Below are positions 57,854 to 64,000 of a stretch of 64,000 nt of DNA, in pieces. The translations under genes and the position numbers were made by a program. The stretch covers positions 39,886 through 103,885 of the forward strand of contig JAFSMO010000024.1 of the NCBI GenBank assembly GCA_017447865.1. Direction: 5' to 3'. The notes below the pieces were generated by a model. The model saw nothing but the letters and a program-made list of their open reading frames with translations, was not told the DNA's origin and did not search any database. This DNA is from Thermoguttaceae bacterium (GTDB taxonomy: Bacteria > Planctomycetota > Planctomycetia > Pirellulales > Thermoguttaceae). How positions within the stretch are numbered: position 1 is the first letter of the stretch; the number at the start of each line of letters is the position of its first letter.

Positions 57854-59730
57854 TCTTGATTTCCCGTTTTTTCAGGTTTTTCGATTCCCAGAATACGGAT
57901 TTCAGGCACGCCAGACGCCTGGGGCGATTTTTCCATGATGACGTGCAGCACGTAATCGTCCTGAAACGTCGCGGAAAGAACCAGATTTCCATCGTACTCC
58001 TGCAGCAAGTAGGTGCGATCCTGAGGATGAAACAGTTTATTGAGCTGACCCGGATTAAAATATTCGGAAAAGACGGAGCCGTCGGCGTTCAGGGAAAGCG
58101 CGCTTTGGGGATTTTTTATCAGCCAGTCAAAAACCGATTCCAGTTTTTGCAGGTCTTCAGCCGTCACGGTCCGGGAATTCTCCTCCGGAGATTCCTGGTC
58201 AGAGGGCGAATAATCCTGCGTTCGATTTTCGCCGAATTCCTGAATTTTCACTCCATGAGATTGATTCACCGAGGAGGTCCCCTGCGGGCTTAAACTCGTA
58301 AATTTCAGGATTTGGGCCATTTCGAGAAAAACGACTTTCCAGCTTTCATCAAGGTCAAGTCTGGGAAGTGGAAGTTCCTGCGTTTCCCCATTTACTATCT
58401 GAGCTTCCGGGAACCAGAAGACCCGAACCGGGGTTCCACCCGAAACGGAAGTCAGCGAGTTCTGCCAGTTTACGAAGGATTCATTTCGGGGATCCGATTC
58501 GATTTCATTGAAAAACCTCCGCAGAATTTCCTGGGAATTCATCTGGTTTTTCCGGACTTTTTCTTCCAGAGCCGAAAGTAAACGGTTTCCTCCCAACTCA
58601 CGCAGAGACTCGCGTCCCGAGGAGTACATTTTCGCCAACTGGTCCCAAAATGGGAAAAACGCTTTTCCATCGTTTGAGGTCAGGCAGTAACGAACGAGGG
58701 AAACGGCCGTCTGCCCATGCGCATCTTCCGGCTCGCTGCTCACCCTGGAGAGGCAAAAGATCAGATTCCCGGTCCGCCGGGAAGGCGCCGCCTCCTGACC
58801 GGCAAAAACGTCCGCCAGCCCGTTCTGGAGCCACTGGGGGAAAATCCGGTCTTCCTGGCCATCGCGGAGCGTCGAATAAAACGTTTCCCGCCGCAGGCTT
58901 CTGCGCAGGCCCAAGCGGTCAAGTTCCTGAAAGTTTTCCGCTGTAATCGTCAAAATGACCCCATCGTCCGTCTGGGCAAGATGGCAGGAACCGGTCTGAA
59001 AAGAAGAATTCTTCGGACTTACGATCCGCAGGCGGATTCGCTCCCCGGAAAACTCCGGTTTCAGAGCGTTTTTGCCCGATTTCAGATCCCGTGACGGAAC
59101 CATGGCAGCATTCAAGTTTCGGGGCGTTGAAGATGTGAAAAGGGGCTTGCGCCAAAGCGAAGCGACCAGCTCCGATTCGCAGCGTGTTTCCTCCGCCAGT
59201 TGGGCGATTTTCATCAACTGTGGCGCATGATCTTTCCAGTAAGGATCCGCCTCGATGAGAAAATGCGTACTCTCCAGAGTGCAGCCCGGCTCGTAACTCC
59301 TTTGGATCTGATGGTGAAATTCAGGCATTTTCCGCGCAAGTACTTCATCGGGCAGAATGGGAGCCGCGGCTTTGTGAACCAGCGAAATTTCAATTTCACC
59401 TTCACGAAGTGGTTTGAAAAACCCCTCGGCCTCCTTGGATCCCGTTTGAGGAGGTGCCGACTCCTCACCGGTTTTTGCTCCGGTTTTCACCTGAACATTT
59501 TTATCCGGTGTAACGTTTTGATCGGACGATGGAGAGGTTTTCGGAGCGGTTTCCATCAAAATGTCCCCCTCAAAGCCAGGGATCAATTCCTCCGAAATGT
59601 CCATCGGCGCAGGTTCCGACGCAGGTTCCGAACCGGAAGAAGCCGGTTTCGCCCAAAGGATCCCACCGCTCAGAAAAACGAGGAGACCCAGGTACACTCG
59701 AGCACTTCTTTTTAAAATATTATACTGCAT
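57850..59730 (-). CDS. Secreted protein with DUF1570-like region, unknown function
   Basis: 626 residues from the ATG at 59730, giving a compact signal peptide (NILKRSARVYLGLLVFLSGGILWAKP); a TTG at 59781 would add 17 residues and has a weak AAGG site. Acidic or polar linkers flank a globular region (about 130-420) with HFLIEADPYWKDHAPQLMKIAQLAEE and EDRIFPQWLQNGLADVFAGQEA; the latter resembles the metal-site helix region of DUF1570 peptidase-like proteins but lacks a clear HExxH. Likely periplasmic or surface-exposed; co-transcribed with the acidic protein that overlaps its stop. Confidence 0.7.
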   Translation of the reverse strand: MQYNILKRSARVYLGLLVFLSGGILWAKPASSGSEPASEPAPMDISEELIPGFEGDILMETAPKTSPSSDQNVTPDKNVQVKTGAKTGEESAPPQTGSKEAEGFFKPLREGEIEISLVHKAAAPILPDEVLARKMPEFHHQIQRSYEPGCTLESTHFLIEADPYWKDHAPQLMKIAQLAEETRCESELVASLWRKPLFTSSTPRNLNAAMVPSRDLKSGKNALKPEFSGERIRLRIVSPKNSSFQTGSCHLAQTDDGVILTITAENFQELDRLGLRRSLRRETFYSTLRDGQEDRIFPQWLQNGLADVFAGQEAAPSRRTGNLIFCLSRVSSEPEDAHGQTAVSLVRYCLTSNDGKAFFPFWDQLAKMYSSGRESLRELGGNRLLSALEEKVRKNQMNSQEILRRFFNEIESDPRNESFVNWQNSLTSVSGGTPVRVFWFPEAQIVNGETQELPLPRLDLDESWKVVFLEMAQILKFTSLSPQGTSSVNQSHGVKIQEFGENRTQDYSPSDQESPEENSRTVTAEDLQKLESVFDWLIKNPQSALSLNADGSVFSEYFNPGQLNKLFHPQDRTYLLQEYDGNLVLSATFQDDYVLHVIMEKSPQASGVPEIRILGIEKPEKTGNQE

Positions 59731-60229
59731 ACGGATTCGTTTGTAAAAATCAGCGATTAAAGGAAACTCGAACGAATTCAACCTTCAAAACGTTTTGGAG
59801 GCGGGGCCTCACACGGGAGTCATTTTCCCAATGCGGATGGCCACGTTTTGATTTTTTGAGGAAATTCTTTTTGGTATTTTACTCTAAAAAACCAAAAACG
59901 GAAATTCCAATTTCAGGAAAAAAAGGATTTTTGACCAACTTTTACGGAAAAACTTCTTCAGGGCGATTTCTTCCCGCTTTTTCTTCTCCTCTCAAAAAAG
60001 ACTTTGGGAGGTTAAAACTTTCTTCTTCAAAGACGCCAACCGTTAAATTTTAAAAAATCGTTAAACTTTTCCTATTTTAAGTAATCGTTACACATGTAAC
60101 TGGCCGATAAAATGATTAACGTCTGAACAGAGATTCTCTGTCAGGACCTCCCTGAAGACGTTTTAACCGAATTAAAAGTTTTTTCCATCCGGAATTTGAC
60201 CTTAAAACCAGATAATAATCGGAAACAAA
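59731..60229. promoter_or_regulatory. Divergent gene-free region with small palindromes
   Basis: About 500 nt, AT-rich. Two inverse repeats: GTTAC-ACAT-GTAAC (60087-60100) and ACAGAGA-T-TCTCTGT (60127-60141, perfect 7-bp arms). Either could be an operator for the repeat-protein gene. No convincing -35/-10 pair and no RNA gene were found. Confidence 0.4.
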
Positions 60230-63200
60230 ATGAAAAACTTGCAGAAATTCAATTCGTTTTTTGGCGTCAATCGTGAAGAAACACGCGAAGACCTGAGACT
60301 GAATTTAACCTGGTCCCAGCGCTTCTCCAAACTTTTTCACGCCGATTATAGCGAAATATTGAGCACTTTTTCGATTCCGGTTTTGGTCATCCTCCTTTCG
60401 ATCCTCCTCGCCCACACGGCAAAAGGACAGAATGGAGCGCGTTTAAGTGATTATTTCGAAAGCAGCAAAACCATGGAAGAGCCGTATTCCGCGCCGCCGC
60501 GGGATTTGCCGGCTTCTCCCAAAGTTTATAAAAACAATTCCCTCCCGACGGGGCAGGCGGTAGTCGTAACCCCCCAGGAACAGACCCCGGCTCGGAAACC
60601 CAGCTCGGCCCGGCAGTCTGAACCGACCGTACACACGTACTCTCTGCCGTCCGGCTGCACCGTCCGGGAATACCGCGGTGAGGGTGGAATGCTGATCCGT
60701 GAAAATCATTGGTCGGATTCTTCTCTGGACCCGGTCATGCGGATGGATGGACCGACGGCCGCTCGTTCTTCCTCGGATTGGATGGCGGATTCACAAGATC
60801 AGGCCGCCCGTGACCTGGAAATCCACGAGCAGCAAATTCGTGAGCAGGAAATTCGCAGGCAAGCGTTCCGTGAACAGGAAATTCGCGAGCAGGCGATCCG
60901 CGAACAATTCCAGCGGGAGCAGGCGATCCGGGAGAAGGAAATTCGCGAGCAAGTCGCCCGGGAATTCGCAGAACGGGCCGCTCAAGAGAAGCGTTCCACT
61001 CCTTCAGCCCTCCCCACGACCTCGAAATTGAACAGTGGATCGCCGGCAACCGAATCCCAAACGGCTCCTGTTTTTGAAACGAAACCGGTGCAGAACGCGC
61101 AGACCGCCGCACCTTCACAGCAGAATCGCGAAATGAAAACCTGGGACATGGTCGGGCTGATTCCGCAAAACTGGTCCGATTCCGAAGAAAAAGCCGCTTG
61201 CGAGGACGAGCTGGCGTTAACGGTCCCGAAGGATTTTCTGGCGGAGCTTTCGGAGGAAAAACCCGTTTCCACTGTTCCTGAAATCACGATTCCAGCCGAA
61301 GCCCCTGCTTTGGCCGAAGCTCCTGCATTGGTCGAAATGGCGGCTCCGAGCGAAGTCCCAGCCCTGGCCGAAGCGGCGCCACAAAGCAAAGGCCCCACAT
61401 TGGCCGAAATTTTGGCTCAGAATGAAACCCCCGCGACGCTCGATGACGCGACTGAATTTGAGATTGAAATTCAGCCTTTCTCAACTGCAAAAGAGAAAGA
61501 GTATCCAGTTCAGCCTCTCATGGCATCGAACGAGATGGTTTCACCGTCCAAAATTGCGAATTTCACGAATAATGTAAACTCCGAGATTTACAATCAGGAG
61601 TTTGAATCCGTCGTCAGCGCGATGAGCGAAGCCCGTGAGCCGATCCAGTCTTTCGCAATGGAATCCATTTCGAAAAAAGACGTGGAGTCTGGCTGGAAAG
61701 AAGCTCCTGAGCAGGAAATTCAGCAGGTCAGCCACATAGAGCCCAAGATGGACGAAAAAACCGCCCTGGAATCCCTGGGAAACAGGAAATCCATGCACGG
61801 CGGCATGAAACGTTTGTCCGCTCCGCGCAAAGGAAACCACGGGAAAACTGCTTCCGCCGGGAAACTTTTCCCGATTGAAATTTCCGAAAAGGCCCTGGAC
61901 GAGATGATCTCCGCTGGGGAAAACGACTCGAACGTTGCCGAGTCCGAAAACCTGATTGAGTTTGAAAATCAGGAAATCGCGTCCGCTGCCGAGGAAATGC
62001 GCCAGGCCATTGAACTTCCCGAAGTGAAAACGAACGAAGCGAAAGTTGCGGAGAAAAATGAAAAGCAATCGATGAACATTTTCGATTTTGGGATCGAGGA
62101 CATGAAGGTCTTTAAGGAAAACGAAGACTTTTCCTCCGAAAAAACCCATTCCAAGTCGGAAACCGACTCGAATGATTCCATTTCCTCCTTTTCGATGAAC
62201 TGCGTGGAAGAGGAAGATGAAAACGGCCAGCCCGTTTCGGTTTCGGAATCTGCTTCGACGATTTCCGCAATTTACTACGAATCGTGCAAAAACCGGGTCA
62301 ACGTAAAAACCATTTCCTACGAGAACACAGCCTCGTCCAATGCGAAAAAGACCAGTTCCGCCTCCGGGAAAAAAGCGTCGGCTGAAGATGAAGAAGAATC
62401 CAATGAACCGCTGGACCTGGACATTGTGCTCCTTCCGCCGGATGAATTTGAGGCGATGAGCGTCAACGAAGTACACCAGGAAGCCAAAGGATTGGCGGGG
62501 CGCAAATCCTCGCGTACCGATTTCACCAACGGTAAAGCAATTCACTCCTTCAACGTGGATACACTGCCAGCGGTTCCAAACGATTCGATTCCTCAGGATC
62601 CGATTTCCAGAGATTCGATTTCCAGGAATAAATCTTTGGCGCTTCCACCCGTTCCTTCCCAGAGTGAGGAAGAAGTCGAGTCGATCCCGGACCATTTGGA
62701 TATTGATTCCCAGGACGACGAACCCATCCTCGCGGAAGAAAACATGAAAGCCCATTTTGCCGATTCCGATCGGTCAAACGCTCTGCCTGAAGAAGACGAC
62801 GAACTCCTTCCTCCGGTAGAAACGGAACGAAACGACGAGCCGGAGCAGAAGGACGAGCATGGCCCCGCCCTGAGTGACGAGCCGGAGCAGAAGGACGAGC
62901 ATGGCCCCGCCCTGAGCGACGAGCCGGAGCAGAAGGACGAGCATGGCCCCGCCCTGAGTGACGAGCCGGAGCAGAAGGACGAGCATGGCCCCGCCCTGAG
63001 CGACGAGCCGAAATCGGAGCCGAAAACCGACGCGAAAAAGACCACCGAACCAGTTGCGAATCAGGTCGCGGAGCAGGTCTCCGGTCAAATCGCGGATCAG
63101 ATTGCCGATCGGATTGCGGAACGGGTCGTTGAACGGACGGTGGATGAAGTCATGAAGCGGATGAAAGCCCGTCTGGAATCCGAAGCCGAGGCTCAAAAAA

Positions 63201-64000
63201 TGGATTTCGAGGAGGTCATGATCTCCCAAATCCAGAGCCGGATTCAGATGAACCAGAAGAATGACTCCAAGCCGACGGAAAACTCGACCGCTGCGGCAGT
63301 TCCGAACAAACTGACGCCCCCGGTCCGGAAAGCCTCCCAAATGGAAAATTTGCAGGAAGTGGAATCGCTGAATTCCCTTTCTTCTGAGGGAGAAACGGAG
63401 AAGAGGCAGATTGCAGCCGAGCCCGTGGCTCCCATGATTCAGAAACCGAGCGCCACCATCGGGAGCCAGGTTCAGGAACCCGCAGCGCTGGAAAACCCCG
63501 AGTCACTGGAAACATTGGGGGCCCCGAAAACCGAGGAAAAAGAAGCGCCGGGTTTCGTGAAACTTAACGGACGCCGCAAGAACAAGCAGATCACGGAAAC
63601 CCCGAAAACCACGGCTTCCGCTGCGCCAGCAGCTCAGCCCAAGCCGGTCGCCCAAGCCGCGCCGGTCGCTCAGCCCCAGCCGGTCGCTCAGCCTCAGCCG
63701 GTCACTCAGCCTCAGCCGGTCGCTCAGCCTCAGCCGGTCGTTCAGGCCCAGCCGGTCGCTCAGCCCCAGCCCGTCGCTCAGCCCCAGCCGGTCGCTCAGC
63801 CCCAGCCCGTCGTTCAGCCCCAGCCGGTCGCTCAGCCCCAGCCGGTCGCTCAGCCCCAGCCGGTCGCTCAGCCCCAGCCCGTCGCTCAGCCCCAGCCCGT
63901 CGCTCAGCCCCAGCCGGTCGCTCAGCCCCAGCCGGTCGCTCAGCCCCAGCCGGTCGCTCAGCCCCAGCCCGTCGCTCAGCCCCAGCCCGTCGCTCAGCCC
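60230..64000 (+). CDS. Very long membrane-anchored repeat protein (partial)
   Basis: Open from the ATG at 60230 (GGAAAC upstream) to base 64000 with no stop: at least 1257 residues, C-terminus outside. One span near residues 50-68 (IPVLVILLSILLAHTAKG) predicts a cytoplasmic start and outside bulk. Then: a coiled-coil of EIREQ/AIREQ units (about 197-253); acidic low-complexity sequence; four DEPEQKDEHGPALS units (869-924); a second heptad stretch (about 943-988, NQVAEQVSGQIADQIADRI); and a VAQPQP run from residue about 1145. No enzyme domain is visible. It could be a surface or stalk-like spacer protein. Codons remain in-frame across all repeats, supporting a real gene. Confidence 0.8.
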   Translation, partial: MKNLQKFNSFFGVNREETREDLRLNLTWSQRFSKLFHADYSEILSTFSIPVLVILLSILLAHTAKGQNGARLSDYFESSKTMEEPYSAPPRDLPASPKVYKNNSLPTGQAVVVTPQEQTPARKPSSARQSEPTVHTYSLPSGCTVREYRGEGGMLIRENHWSDSSLDPVMRMDGPTAARSSSDWMADSQDQAARDLEIHEQQIREQEIRRQAFREQEIREQAIREQFQREQAIREKEIREQVAREFAERAAQEKRSTPSALPTTSKLNSGSPATESQTAPVFETKPVQNAQTAAPSQQNREMKTWDMVGLIPQNWSDSEEKAACEDELALTVPKDFLAELSEEKPVSTVPEITIPAEAPALAEAPALVEMAAPSEVPALAEAAPQSKGPTLAEILAQNETPATLDDATEFEIEIQPFSTAKEKEYPVQPLMASNEMVSPSKIANFTNNVNSEIYNQEFESVVSAMSEAREPIQSFAMESISKKDVESGWKEAPEQEIQQVSHIEPKMDEKTALESLGNRKSMHGGMKRLSAPRKGNHGKTASAGKLFPIEISEKALDEMISAGENDSNVAESENLIEFENQEIASAAEEMRQAIELPEVKTNEAKVAEKNEKQSMNIFDFGIEDMKVFKENEDFSSEKTHSKSETDSNDSISSFSMNCVEEEDENGQPVSVSESASTISAIYYESCKNRVNVKTISYENTASSNAKKTSSASGKKASAEDEEESNEPLDLDIVLLPPDEFEAMSVNEVHQEAKGLAGRKSSRTDFTNGKAIHSFNVDTLPAVPNDSIPQDPISRDSISRNKSLALPPVPSQSEEEVESIPDHLDIDSQDDEPILAEENMKAHFADSDRSNALPEEDDELLPPVETERNDEPEQKDEHGPALSDEPEQKDEHGPALSDEPEQKDEHGPALSDEPEQKDEHGPALSDEPKSEPKTDAKKTTEPVANQVAEQVSGQIADQIADRIAERVVERTVDEVMKRMKARLESEAEAQKMDFEEVMISQIQSRIQMNQKNDSKPTENSTAAAVPNKLTPPVRKASQMENLQEVESLNSLSSEGETEKRQIAAEPVAPMIQKPSATIGSQVQEPAALENPESLETLGAPKTEEKEAPGFVKLNGRRKNKQITETPKTTASAAPAAQPKPVAQAAPVAQPQPVAQPQPVTQPQPVAQPQPVVQAQPVAQPQPVAQPQPVAQPQPVVQPQPVAQPQPVAQPQPVAQPQPVAQPQPVAQPQPVAQPQPVAQPQPVAQPQPVAQPQPVAQP
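62834..63001 (+). repeat. 42-nt tandem repeat (DEPEQKDEHGPALS), four units
   Basis: Four perfect or near-perfect 42-nt units at 62834, 62876, 62918 and 62960, in frame. Differences are limited to agt/agc Ser codons. Confidence 0.96.
63640..64000 (+). repeat. 18-nt tandem repeat (VAQPQP), running off the window
   Basis: About 19 units of ccggtcgctcagccccag-like sequence from 63662, with early T/V variants, encode Val-Ala-Gln-Pro-Gln-Pro. The array continues past base 64000, so its length is unknown. Confidence 0.95.

Noticed and set aside
61541..62755. Minus-strand frame of 404 codons
   Set aside because: Antisense to the open repeat-protein gene that runs 60230-64000; no motif or ribosome site.
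63640..64000. Possible CRISPR array
   Set aside because: Repeats of 18 nt are contiguous with no spacers and encode an in-frame VAQPQP peptide.

Overview
The window looks like a chromosomal segment of a Planctomycetota bacterium, probably of the Pirellulales (inference). The support is a single polypeptide carrying two complete UvrA units, a GroEL-GroES-GroEL chaperonin set, a TMEM43-family protein, several Tat-exported sugar-isomerase-like TIM barrels, many secreted low-complexity proteins, and GC-rich codon use with canonical -35/-10 promoters. There is no rRNA, CRISPR array, prophage or recognisable transposase gene. One tRNA gene (Arg, CCG) is present. The window opens inside mnmA and closes inside a very long repeat protein whose reading frame stays open to base 64000.

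Layout. 1-5 kb: end of mnmA, a helix-turn-helix/ATPase/STAS-like regulator, a secreted ADP-ribosylglycohydrolase-like protein, a small unknown protein and a YhcG/DUF1016-type nuclease of lower GC. 5-16.2 kb: giant HrpA helicase facing a minus-strand chaperone cluster groEL1-groES-groEL2-dnaJ-grpE. 16.5-20.9 kb: TIM-barrel isomerase, metallophosphoesterase, and a minus-strand run of two membrane proteins and trkA. 21-26 kb: a secreted PpiD/SurA-like chaperone with about 22 AEAAP repeats, then two glycosyltransferases. 26-34 kb: four-ATPase UvrA and, upstream on the same strand, lexA. 34-39.3 kb: secreted TPR-like protein, TIM-barrel isomerase, tRNA-Arg, fabF and a MarR regulator. 39.4-51.5 kb: a carbohydrate-related block (GH123/DUF4091-like, TIM barrel, GH141-like beta-helix), purT, TMEM43 protein, a small CXXX-system-like protein and a further TIM barrel. 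51.8-56.2 kb: ABC transporter pair, EpsI-like protein, DUF1232 protein. 56.3-59.7 kb: two secreted acidic proteins of unknown role. 60.2 kb onward: membrane-anchored repeat protein.

How the genes fit together. DnaJ, GrpE and the chaperonins form one protein-folding unit. LexA and UvrA are adjacent and point to an SOS/nucleotide-excision module. The exported TIM barrels with GH123- and GH141-like proteins suggest breakdown of complex glycans. The EpsI-like protein, glycosyltransferases and repeat proteins concern the cell surface.

The most unusual feature is a set of at least ten intergenic palindromic elements in several sequence classes: arms made of 7-nt repeats (GTAGTCA, CGAATAA or GAATTAC type) or GC-rich arms. 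They lie mostly between co-directional genes and often touch or supply the stop codon of the upstream gene (dnaJ, uvrA, trkA). Five of them separate or precede the genes of the chaperone cluster. They may be REP/MITE-like elements used as 3'-end processing or attenuation signals.
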